Made by a program: the position numbers and the translations under genes
Part shown: piece after piece, positions 15,389 through 19,796 of the stretch
How positions within the stretch are numbered: position 1 is the first letter of the stretch
How the letters are laid out: each line of letters opens with the position of its first letter
Virus record (IMG/VR): IMGVR_UViG_3300043399_000128
Coordinates: 1 to 31,679 of that record
Length of the DNA stretch: 31,679 nucleotides
From: a virus
Direction: 5' to 3' (one strand)
Notes under the pieces: model-generated
Database searches by the model: none
What the model saw: the letters and a program-made list of their open reading frames with translations, nothing else
Told to the model about the DNA's origin: nothing

Positions 15389-16159
15389 ATGACAGCGCAA
15401 GCAAGACCAGTAAATGAATTCCTAGATGACCTATGGGATTCTTTCAAGCCTCTACACAAGGTTGCCGAGATTCAAACTCGTCAATTCTTTGCAGAAAAGG
15501 GTCAAGACAAGAAAGAATTGGCTAACTTCTTCCACATCCGTTTGTCTAACGAACGTATGAACATGATCGAACTTTCTAAGAAAGTTTCTGAGCTACCAGC
15601 TTTGACAGATCCAGAAGAATGCCGTTTGCTTTCTAAGCAAGCATGGGACGAAGCAGAACACTTCCGCATCGTATACGAAATCCTTGAGCACCTAACTGGC
15701 GAGAAACCAGACCTAGAAGCTATCTGGAAAGAGTACGGTAAAGTTGACGTTCGTATGGGCGCTTCTCTAATTCAAAAGTACGAAGCACATGATAATCCAA
15801 TCATGATGCACATGTATCAGTACATGGCAGAAGGTCGTGCTGCTGAAGTTTGGAAGACTATGGCACAATGTGCTGGTGATGAATTCATCCAGCGTCGTTA
15901 TGACCGTGTTGCCCGTGACGAAAAGTTCCACTCTAACATTGGTCGTTTGATGTTGGAAAAAGTTTGTACTACTAAAGAAGCACAAGACGAAGCTCTTTCT
16001 TACGTTAAAGAAATGGTTTGGGACTTGTTCGAATGCTCTTGCACTTCACTAGGTGACTTCAAGACAGCTTCTCCAGAAGTTCAAGCTATCATGCTAGAAG
16101 CATACGGTGAACCACACCGTGATCTATGTGTTGCATTTAACGGTAAAGAAGCAGTCTAA
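15389..16159 (+). CDS. Ferritin-like di-iron protein
   Basis: A protein of 256 aa, almost all helical. The four-helix di-iron pattern is complete: E55 (or E61) in NERMNMIEL, E88-x-x-H91 in WDEAEHFRI, E148 in MAEGRAAEV, and E178-x-x-H181 in RDEKFHSN. The two E-x-x-H motifs about 90 residues apart are diagnostic of ferritin-like di-iron carboxylate proteins, including oxygenases such as PaaA-type subunits. It is the only gene in the window behind a T4-type late box, with a 5'-UTR hairpin and a good AAAGGAAA ribosome site, so high late expression is likely. The role is unknown: oxygenase, oxidase or iron storage. Ligands all appear intact. Confidence 0.8.
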   Translation: MTAQARPVNEFLDDLWDSFKPLHKVAEIQTRQFFAEKGQDKKELANFFHIRLSNERMNMIELSKKVSELPALTDPEECRLLSKQAWDEAEHFRIVYEILEHLTGEKPDLEAIWKEYGKVDVRMGASLIQKYEAHDNPIMMHMYQYMAEGRAAEVWKTMAQCAGDEFIQRRYDRVARDEKFHSNIGRLMLEKVCTTKEAQDEALSYVKEMVWDLFECSCTSLGDFKTASPEVQAIMLEAYGEPHRDLCVAFNGKEAV

Positions 16160-16177
16160 ACACCGCTCTTTATTGTA

Positions 16178-16747
16178 ATGCGTATTTTGATCTCAATGAG
16201 GGATGTTCGCATCCCTCCAAATAATTTCTTGTTTGACTGCTTGGAAAGAAGTTGGTACGACTTTCTAAGCGGTCACACTCTTATTCCACACGCCAATACT
16301 GTTACTGTGGATGAGAGCATTGAGTTTGATTGTCTTGTTCTAACTGGTGGTCCAGATTCTCTTGCACGTAACACAACAGAAAACAATCTGTTTTTGCATG
16401 CAATTAAAAGAAAGAAGCCTATCATTGGAGTCTGTCACGGTGCGTTTGTTGTGAACGAACTAACTGGTGGATCCAACGATATCATCCCAGAGTTGATCCC
16501 AGCACATGACAATACAAAGCACATGGTAGAGATGGATGGTAAGACGATAGAAGTCAACAGCTATCATGGTCAAGTGATTCGTAAGTTAGGGTCTACAATG
16601 ATTCCACTTGCAACTCATACACCAGATGCAACTATCGAAGCGTTTCGTCATCACACCTTGCCAATTTTTGGTATCGTCTGGCACCCAGAAAGAATGGAGA
16701 ATCCAGTGCTACCACAAGCAGTGCAAAATATTTTAGAAAATACTTGA
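16178..16747 (+). CDS. Class I glutamine amidotransferase
   Basis: A protein of 189 aa of the GATase-1 (peptidase C26) type. The nucleophile is C86 in the elbow PIIGVCHGAF; the partners H169 and E171 are in IVWHPERM; LTGGPDS at 55-61 and NSYHGQ at 127-132 are the usual oxyanion and substrate loops. Such domains hydrolyse glutamine to glutamate and ammonia for a partner synthase. No synthase domain is fused, and the PP-loop protein at 13329 lacks a glutaminase, so they may act together. It could also act as a gamma-glutamyl hydrolase or peptidase. The next promoter overlaps its stop. Confidence 0.85.
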   Translation: MRILISMRDVRIPPNNFLFDCLERSWYDFLSGHTLIPHANTVTVDESIEFDCLVLTGGPDSLARNTTENNLFLHAIKRKKPIIGVCHGAFVVNELTGGSNDIIPELIPAHDNTKHMVEMDGKTIEVNSYHGQVIRKLGSTMIPLATHTPDATIEAFRHHTLPIFGIVWHPERMENPVLPQAVQNILENT

Positions 16748-16772
16748 CTTTTTTCCGTTTCTGACGTAAAAT
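16744..16772 (+). promoter_or_regulatory. Sigma70-type promoter P1 of the small-RNA run
   Basis: -35 TTGACT (16744-16749), 17-bp spacer, -10 TAAAAT (16767-16772). The -35 overlaps the stop of the amidotransferase gene. Confidence 0.75.
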
Positions 16773-16778
16773 TTGTCT

Positions 16779-16824
16779 AAATAGATCGAGAAGAGAAAAC
16801 CTTACAGGTTGTAGGGTTTTTCAC
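16779..16824 (+). ncRNA. Very short transcript ending in a terminator hairpin
   Basis: From the expected start of P1 to a 10-bp stem AAAACCTTAC (16797-16806) / GTAGGGTTTT (16812-16821), with one G-U pair and a T run. The predicted RNA is about 45 nt. It may be a small RNA or an attenuated leader. Confidence 0.5.
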
Positions 16825-16853
16825 TTGACTTTAAACCAAGGATGTAGTAGAAT
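16825..16853 (+). promoter_or_regulatory. Sigma70-type promoter P2
   Basis: -35 TTGACT (16825-16830), 17-bp spacer, -10 TAGAAT (16848-16853). Confidence 0.75.
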
Positions 16854-16859
16854 TCAATC

Positions 16860-16994
16860 ATGTTAAAAATATCTTGTTCCAGAATGCATAAACAGCTACC
16901 GTTGAATAACGGATGGACAAGCACACGCCCATCATTTGTCGAAGGCGCTGGTTACGCGATTGAGGATACGAAGGGTTTTGGTAAGAAGATGTAA
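16860..16994 (+). CDS. Possible 44-aa leader peptide
   Basis: An ATG-initiated frame of 44 aa. The ATG sits 7 bases after the -10 of P2, so the mRNA may be leaderless; no ribosome-binding site is visible. The second half (RPSFVEGAGYAIEDTKGFGK) has a protein-like composition. Its last codons (16973-16984) are the 5' arm of an antiterminator stem, so translation would affect the folding of the downstream terminator. This layout resembles a leader peptide of an attenuator. It could also be a chance frame within a noncoding RNA. Confidence 0.35.
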   Translation: MLKISCSRMHKQLPLNNGWTSTRPSFVEGAGYAIEDTKGFGKKM

Positions 16995-17056
16995 GACGAC
17001 TTAGATTAGGTCTCTTTACCAAAACCCTCGAAGATGAAAGTCTCGAGGGTTTTTTG
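16973..17056 (+). promoter_or_regulatory. Attenuator: mutually exclusive antiterminator and terminator
   Basis: GGGTTTTGGTAA (16973-16984) pairs perfectly with TTACCAAAACCC (17016-17027). Seven bases of that 3' arm also form the terminator stem AAAACCCTCGA (17021-17031) / TCGAGGGTTTT (17043-17053), followed by more T. Only one stem can exist at a time. Confidence 0.75.
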
Positions 17057-17066
17057 TTTTAGGGTG

Positions 17067-17094
17067 TTGACTTTTATCACAACTGTGGTATAAT
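17067..17094 (+). promoter_or_regulatory. Sigma70-type promoter P3
   Basis: -35 TTGACT (17067-17072), 16-bp spacer, -10 TATAAT (17089-17094). Confidence 0.8.
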
Positions 17095-17100
17095 ACAATG

Positions 17101-17156
17101 CTCTGTTACTGATGACAGTTTTGCGAATCCCCTTCAATGTTGAGGGTCTTTCAAGA
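17101..17156 (+). ncRNA. Short transcript with terminal hairpin
   Basis: From the expected start of P3 to a hairpin with CCCTTCAA / TTGAGGG (one bulge, 2-nt loop, about 17130-17147), followed by TCTTTC. Predicted length is about 55 nt. No ORF with a ribosome-binding site is seen. Confidence 0.45.
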
Positions 17157-17162
17157 AAGTTG

Positions 17163-17191
17163 TTGACAGTAACGCTGACATGATGTAGAAT
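17163..17191 (+). promoter_or_regulatory. Sigma70-type promoter P4
   Basis: -35 TTGACA (17163-17168), 17-bp spacer, -10 TAGAAT (17186-17191). Confidence 0.75.
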
Positions 17192-17197
17192 TATGTC

Positions 17198-17258
17198 TTA
17201 GTTGGTTGAGATGATCGTATCTTAGCCAAGACCTTACGGTTAGTGAGGTTATTAAAAA
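17198..17258 (+). ncRNA. Short transcript with terminal hairpin
   Basis: From the expected start of P4 to a stem ACCTTAC / GTGAGGT with a 5-nt loop (about 17231-17249) and a following TATTAAA. Predicted length is about 55-60 nt. Confidence 0.45.
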
Positions 17259-17263
17259 CGGTA

Positions 17264-17292
17264 TTGACTATAAATCGTAAATGATGTATAAT
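17264..17292 (+). promoter_or_regulatory. Sigma70-type promoter P5, main promoter of the tRNA array
   Basis: -35 TTGACT (17264-17269), 17-bp spacer, -10 TATAAT (17287-17292). The next elements are the boxB/boxA leader and the tRNA genes. Confidence 0.85.
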
Positions 17293-17301
17293 CAATACCT
17301 T

Positions 17302-17332
17302 GCTGCGACAGCGGCATGGTTCTTTAAAAATT
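17302..17332 (+). promoter_or_regulatory. rRNA-type antitermination leader (boxB hairpin and boxA)
   Basis: A small hairpin GCTG-CGA-CAGC (17302-17312) is followed by TTCTTTAAAAATT (17320-17332). This closely resembles the boxA of proteobacterial rRNA leaders (betaproteobacterial type), which loads NusB/NusE and the antitermination complex. It stands at the head of an operon of about 5 kb of stable RNA. Confidence 0.7.
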
Positions 17333-17349
17333 CGGGACTTTGTTTTAAA

Positions 17350-17428
17350 ACGACTTAGGTTTGAAAGTCGGGGTAAGTGACTCGGTGTAAACTGATATCG
17401 ACCTCCCTGTTAGTATTGCCTAAGTCGT
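17350..17428 (+). ncRNA. Structured leader RNA closed by a perfect 10-bp stem
   Basis: ACGACTTAGG (17350-17359) pairs with CCTAAGTCGT (17419-17428). The 59-nt interior holds AAGTGAC and CGACCTCCCTGT (17399-17410). Both motifs recur in the RNA at 21451. It lies 5 bases before the first tRNA. Confidence 0.6.
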
Positions 17429-17433
17429 CTTGT

Positions 17434-17507
17434 TCCTCCATGGTGTAATGGTAACACAACGGGCTTTGAACTCGTTATCGTTGGTTCGATTCCAACTGGG
17501 GGTGCCA
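17434..17507 (+). tRNA. tRNA-Gln (TTG)
   Basis: Cloverleaf with acceptor TCCTCCA/TGGGGGT, anticodon stem ACGGG/CTCGT, loop CTTTGAA (TTG), T-arm GTTGG TTCGATT CCAAC and encoded CCA. The weak 1-72 pair is typical of bacterial tRNA-Gln. The CCA bases also begin the long stem of the next element. Confidence 0.92.
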
Positions 17508-17608
17508 AACAAAAACATACTAACCAGTATCGTAGCAGTACTGCTAGGCTACAGGATTTTCGTGGGTTCGATCCCCACAACTAGGTTCGTTAGTATGTTT
17601 TTGTTTGG
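17505..17608 (+). ncRNA. tRNA-like RNA on a perfect 19-bp stem
   Basis: CAAACAAAAACATACTAAC (17506-17524) pairs perfectly with its complement at 17589-17607; C17505-G17608 extends it. Inside are a GTAGC/GCTAC hairpin and a true T-arm, GTGGG TTCGATC CCCAC. There is no complete acceptor or anticodon arm, so the long stem replaces the acceptor stem. It is not a terminator (no T run after the stem). Confidence 0.75.
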
Positions 17609-17630
17609 TAATCGTTCACAAGGAGAAGTT

Positions 17631-17762
17631 ATGAAACGAAAACAAATCGTGCGCGAACGTAACTGCTTCGTTCGATTAGCACTATTCCGTAAAGCAGGTG
17701 TACATCGTAAGTCTAACAAGGCTCTGCGTCGTGCACAAAAACAATCACCATTGGGTTTGTAG
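17631..17762 (+). CDS. Small basic protein inside the tRNA array
   Basis: ATG with AAGGAG at 17620-17625 gives 43 aa, very rich in K and R (MKRKQIVRERN, then KSNKALRRAQKQSPLGL). The last ten bases overlap the start of tRNA-Lys(TTT). The composition is like a ribosome- or RNA-binding peptide, but no family is recognised. A longer frame from 17430 runs through the tRNA-Gln gene and is rejected. The strong ribosome site and the small basic product support a real gene; location within an RNA operon suggests it is translated from the unprocessed transcript. Confidence 0.65.
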   Translation: MKRKQIVRERNCFVRLALFRKAGVHRKSNKALRRAQKQSPLGL

Positions 17763-17829
17763 TTTAACGGCAAAAACATCTGGCTTTTAACCAGTAAGAC
17801 TCTCGGTTCGAATCCGAGCAGACCCACCA
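17753..17829 (+). tRNA. tRNA-Lys (TTT)
   Basis: Acceptor GGGTTTG/CAGACCC, D-stem GTTT/AAAC, loop CTTTTAA (TTT), T-arm CTCGG TTCGAAT CCGAG, encoded CCA. The 5' end overlaps the end of the small basic ORF. Confidence 0.92.
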
Positions 17830-17833
17830 AAAG

Positions 17834-17927
17834 TTCTTAGGGGTGGGCATAGTGTAGTGGCAGCACCCGACTCTGTGAAAGTCGTAGTATGGGATCGTTA
17901 CCCATTGTTCACCCCTAAGAATTTTTT
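17834..17927 (+). terminator. Extended acceptor stem plus T-tract around tRNA-His
   Basis: TTCTTAGGG (17834-17842) pairs perfectly with CCCTAAGAA (17913-17921), extending the tRNA-His acceptor helix by 9 bp, and is followed by TTTTTT (17922-17927). It looks like a terminator whose loop is a whole tRNA. With boxA upstream it may be read through. Confidence 0.5.
17842..17916 (+). tRNA. tRNA-His (GTG)
   Basis: Acceptor GTGGGCA/TGTTCAC with G-1 pairing C73 as required for His, anticodon stem CGACT/AGTCG, loop CTGTGAA (GTG). The T-loop is ATCGTTA rather than TTCRAxY. The 3' end reads CCT, not CCA. Confidence 0.88.
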
Positions 17928-17930
17928 AGT

Positions 17931-18006
17931 GCCCTCGTAGCTCCAATGGTAGAGCAGAGGATTGAAAATCCTTGTGTTGCTGGTTCGAATCCAGCCGTGG
18001 GCACCA
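17931..18006 (+). tRNA. tRNA-Phe (GAA)
   Basis: Acceptor GCCCTCG/CGTGGGC (one T-T mismatch), loop TTGAAAA (GAA), T-arm GCTGG TTCGAAT CCAGC, encoded CCA. Confidence 0.92.
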
Positions 18007-18014
18007 CAAATTAT

Positions 18015-18088
18015 TCCTTCGTAGCTCAAAGGTAGAGCAATCGGCTGATAACCGATAGACAGAGGATCGTTACCTCTCGAAGGAACCA
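18015..18088 (+). tRNA. tRNA-Ile (GAT)
   Basis: Acceptor TCCTTCG/CGAAGGA, stem ATCGG/CCGAT, loop CTGATAA (GAT), encoded CCA. T-loop is the unusual ATCGTTA. Confidence 0.9.
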
Positions 18089-18093
18089 AACAT

Positions 18094-18186
18094 GGAGACG
18101 TTAGCCGAATCGGCATAGCGGCAGCTGCCTTGAAAGCAGAAGGCTCAGAAATGGGTGTGTGAGTTCGAGTCTCACCGTCTCCGCCA
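18094..18186 (+). tRNA. tRNA-Ser (TGA)
   Basis: Acceptor GGAGACG/CGTCTCC, loop CTTGAAA (TGA), long variable arm, T-loop TTCGAGT, encoded CCA. Confidence 0.92.
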
Positions 18187-18191
18187 AGTTT

Positions 18192-18265
18192 GCCCTATTA
18201 GTATACTGGTATTATTCCTGTCTTGTAATCAGGAGAAGGCAGTTCGATTCTGTCATGGGGCACCA
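18192..18265 (+). tRNA. tRNA-Thr (TGT)
   Basis: Acceptor GCCCTAT/ATGGGGC, loop CTTGTAA (TGT), T-arm GGCAG TTCGATT CTGTC, encoded CCA. The first Y-like element begins at the next base. Confidence 0.92.
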
Positions 18266-18334
18266 GTTTTAGGATTCTTTCAGCAAAATACAAAATTTCA
18301 AACTTATATCTTGAAAAGAAAGCGAATCCTGTTG
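18266..18334 (+). ncRNA. Y-like RNA element 1 (CAGCAA/GTTG family)
   Basis: Closing stem AGGATTC (18271-18277) / GAATCCT (18324-18330); CAGCAA at 18281-18286 and GTTG at 18331-18334. The interior of about 46 nt is A-rich with no tRNA pieces. It starts directly after the CCA of tRNA-Thr and ends 8 bases before tRNA-Glu. Confidence 0.7.
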
Positions 18335-18341
18335 ATTTTAT

Positions 18342-18416
18342 ATCGCGTTCGACTTCAGGTGAGGTCATCAGCCTTTCAAGCTGACTAGACGGGATCGTTA
18401 CCCGTACGCGATACCA
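18342..18416 (+). tRNA. tRNA-Glu (TTC), first copy
   Basis: Acceptor ATCGCGT/ACGCGAT, stem TCAGC/GCTGA, loop CTTTCAA (TTC), encoded CCA. T-loop is the unusual ATCGTTA. Confidence 0.9.
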
Positions 18417-18421
18417 ATTAT

Positions 18422-18497
18422 GAGTCGGTAGTTCCAATGGCAGAACGACGGTCTCCAAAACCGTATGTTGGGGGTTCGAATCCCTCTCGGCTCGCCA
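18422..18497 (+). tRNA. tRNA-Trp (CCA)
   Basis: Acceptor GAGTCGG/TCGGCTC, G73, stem ACGGT/ACCGT, loop CTCCAAA (CCA), encoded 3' CCA. Confidence 0.92.
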
Positions 18498-18504
18498 ATT
18501 TTAT

Positions 18505-18583
18505 TCCGTAGAATCCAAGCAAGGTGCAAGGACTTGACTGTTAATCAATGATTAGACTGGTTCGATCCCAGTGTACGGAGCCA
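18505..18583 (+). tRNA. tRNA-Asn (GTT), first copy
   Basis: Acceptor TCCGTAG/GTACGGA, G73, loop CTGTTAA (GTT), T-arm ACTGG TTCGATC CCAGT, encoded CCA. The D-loop is long (about 13 nt). Confidence 0.88.
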
Positions 18584-18668
18584 AGGGCAAATAGAGATCT
18601 TGTTTTGATGCATGGTCTCTCAATGTTTGTTAGTTTCAATGGGTGGTATAGAAACTGACACTAATTTT
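18584..18668 (+). ncRNA. Structured spacer RNA with a 10-bp hairpin
   Basis: Between tRNA-Asn and tRNA-Ala. AGAGA/TCTCT forms a first stem; TGTTAGTTTC (18628-18637) pairs with GAAACTGACA (18651-18660) through one G-U pair. It holds no CAGCAA/GTTG signature and no ORF. Confidence 0.5.
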
Positions 18669-18743
18669 GGGCTGATAGTGATAATGGGAGCACAGGGGCT
18701 TTGCAAGCCTTTAGTCGGGGTTCGATCCCCCGTCGGTCCACCA
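18669..18743 (+). tRNA. tRNA-Ala (TGC), first copy
   Basis: Acceptor GGGCTGA/TCGGTCC with the G3-U70 identity pair, loop TTTGCAA (TGC), T-arm CGGGG TTCGATC CCCCG, encoded CCA. Confidence 0.9.
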
Positions 18744-18750
18744 AGATTTC

Positions 18751-18824
18751 CTCCGATTAGTGAAATGGTATCACCCGTGCTTTGGGAGCATGTAGCGCAA
18801 GTTCGATTCTTGCATCGGAGACCA
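18751..18824 (+). tRNA. tRNA-Pro (TGG)
   Basis: Acceptor CTCCGAT/ATCGGAG, loop TTTGGGA (TGG), T-loop TTCGATT, encoded CCA. Y-like element 2 begins at the next base. Confidence 0.92.
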
Positions 18825-18900
18825 GTTTTAGAGTAGGTTCAGCAACACATTAGAACACCAAACCGTTAATTTGTCATGTTCGACATAACTACTCTGTTGT
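18825..18900 (+). ncRNA. Y-like RNA element 2 (CAGCAA/GTTG family)
   Basis: Closing stem AGAGTAG (18830-18836) / CTACTCT (18889-18895); CAGCAA at 18840-18845 and GTTG at 18896-18899. The interior has a small ATGT/ACAT hairpin capped by TCG. It follows the CCA of tRNA-Pro directly. Confidence 0.7.
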
Positions 18901-18905
18901 ATTAT

Positions 18906-18980
18906 GGGGGCAGCACAGGGGTGCGGCGGATCCTTGCAAGATTCGTGTCTAGTAGGGTTCGATACCCTCGGCTTCCACCA
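18906..18980 (+). tRNA. tRNA-Ala (TGC), second copy, atypical
   Basis: Acceptor GGGGGCA/GGCTTCC with G3-U70, stem GGATC/GATTC, loop CTTGCAA (TGC), T-loop TTCGATA, encoded CCA. The D-arm is odd (GCAC-AGGG-GTGC with a 4-nt loop), so function is less certain. Confidence 0.7.
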
Positions 18981-18986
18981 ATTTCT

Positions 18987-19062
18987 ACCGTAGAGTTCAC
19001 CTGATGGTGATAACCGACTGTCTATCGGATTGTGGCGGGTTTGATTCCCGTCTACGGTGCCA
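18987..19062 (+). tRNA. tRNA-Asp (GTC), first copy
   Basis: Acceptor ACCGTAG/CTACGGT, G73, loop CTGTCTA (GTC), T-arm GCGGG TTTGATT CCCGT, encoded CCA. Confidence 0.9.
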
Positions 19063-19130
19063 TGTTTTAGGAAAGGTTCAGCAAACCAAAAGCTAACTTT
19101 GGATGTCTAGCGACAAAAACTTTCCTGTTG
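19063..19130 (+). ncRNA. Y-like RNA element 3 (CAGCAA/GTTG family)
   Basis: Closing stem AGGAAAG (19069-19075) / CTTTCCT (19120-19126); CAGCAA at 19079-19084 and GTTG at 19127-19130. The interior is about 44 nt. It lies between the CCA of tRNA-Asp and tRNA-Lys(CTT). Confidence 0.7.
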
Positions 19131-19135
19131 TATTT

Positions 19136-19210
19136 GGGTTGTAAACTTTGATGATGAAGCCTCGGCTCTTAACCGATGAGAAGACAGTTTGAGTCTGTCA
19201 CGACCCACCA
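19136..19210 (+). tRNA. tRNA-Lys (CTT)
   Basis: Acceptor GGGTTGT/ACGACCC, loop CTCTTAA (CTT), T-arm GACAG TTTGAGT CTGTC, encoded CCA. Confidence 0.9.
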
Positions 19211-19220
19211 AACCTCGCCT

Positions 19221-19313
19221 TAACTGATGGCGTATAATGAGATAAGTAATCAGTTATTTTTCTGAAGCACAGCGCCGAGCAGTCAAGTTAATGAGTGCTG
19301 TGCTTCAGAAAAA
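19221..19313 (+). ncRNA. Two back-to-back perfect hairpins
   Basis: TAACTGAT (19221-19228) pairs with ATCAGTTA (19249-19256). At the very next base, TTTTTCTGAAGCACAGC (19257-19273) pairs perfectly over 17 bp with 19297-19313 around a 23-nt loop. The following tRNA starts 2 bases later. The first loop contains TATAAT without a convincing -35. Confidence 0.6.
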
Positions 19314-19314
19314 T

Positions 19315-19443
19315 GGGGACATGATGTAATGGTAGCATAGCATAGCAAAAAGTCAATCCTGTCTGTAGGATTGTTTCCGCAACACTAACGCTCTAACTCT
19401 GTGAAAGTTCTTGTACGTGGTTCGAATCCCGTTGTCCCCACCA
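19315..19443 (+). tRNA. tRNA-like gene, anticodon GTG (His), with a ~54-nt internal insertion
   Basis: Acceptor GGGGACA/TGTCCCC, D-stem ATG/CAT, then about 54 extra bases containing the hairpin CAATCC/GGATTG, then stem AACT/AGTT with loop CTGTGAA (GTG), a T-arm with one bulged T, and encoded CCA. It has A73 and no G-1, unlike normal tRNA-His, so charging by HisRS is doubtful. Confidence 0.65.
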
Positions 19444-19450
19444 GTTTTAT

Positions 19451-19525
19451 GCCTTGTTAACTCAGCGGTAGAGTAGCTCCCTTACAAGGAGACGGTCGGC
19501 GGTTCAATCCCGTCACAAGGTACCA
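19451..19525 (+). tRNA. tRNA-Val (TAC)
   Basis: Acceptor GCCTTGT/ACAAGGT, stem CTCC/GGAG, loop CTTACAA (TAC), T-arm GGCGG TTCAATC CCGTC, encoded CCA. Confidence 0.92.
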
Positions 19526-19530
19526 ATTAT

Positions 19531-19604
19531 GCGTGTGTAGTTTAATGGTAAAATCAGACGTTGCCAACGTTTAGTTGAGAGTTCGATTCTCTCCACCCGC
19601 ACCA
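19531..19604 (+). tRNA. tRNA-Gly (GCC)
   Basis: Acceptor GCGTGTG/CACCCGC (one mismatch), loop TTGCCAA (GCC), T-arm GAGAG TTCGATT CTCTC, encoded CCA. Confidence 0.92.
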
Positions 19605-19714
19605 AGTTCTAGGTTAGTTACAGCAAAAATTAATGCACTGTCAATGGTTGACAAATTGCCTTCTAAGCAATCGTTTGTGGGTTCAAATCCCACTGCAAAA
19701 CCCCTAACCTGTTG
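19605..19714 (+). ncRNA. Y-like RNA element 4 with embedded tRNA-Arg-like body
   Basis: Closing stem AGGTTAG (19611-19617) / CTAACCT (19704-19710); CAGCAA at 19621-19626 and GTTG at 19711-19714. Inside are a D-like arm TGTC/GACA, an anticodon-like arm ATTGC CTTCTAA GCAAT (TCT) and a T-arm GTGGG TTCAAAT CCCAC. Only four acceptor-like pairs (TGCA/TGCA) exist and there is no CCA, so it is a tRNA mimic or decayed tRNA on the closing stem. Confidence 0.65.
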
Positions 19715-19719
19715 TTTTT

Positions 19720-19796
19720 GTCCCTTTAGCATAACTGGAGAATGTACCATCCTACGAAGTTGGGCGATGCAGGTTCGAATCCTGTGGGGGACGCCA
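19720..19796 (+). tRNA. tRNA-Arg (ACG)
   Basis: Acceptor GTCCCTT/GGGGGAC, G73, loop CTACGAA (ACG), T-loop TTCGAAT, encoded CCA. Y-like element 5 begins right after, with one junction A. Confidence 0.92.

Noticed and set aside
19233-19238. TATAAT as an internal promoter
   Set aside because: No acceptable -35 at 16-18 bases upstream, and the sequence is the loop of a perfect hairpin.
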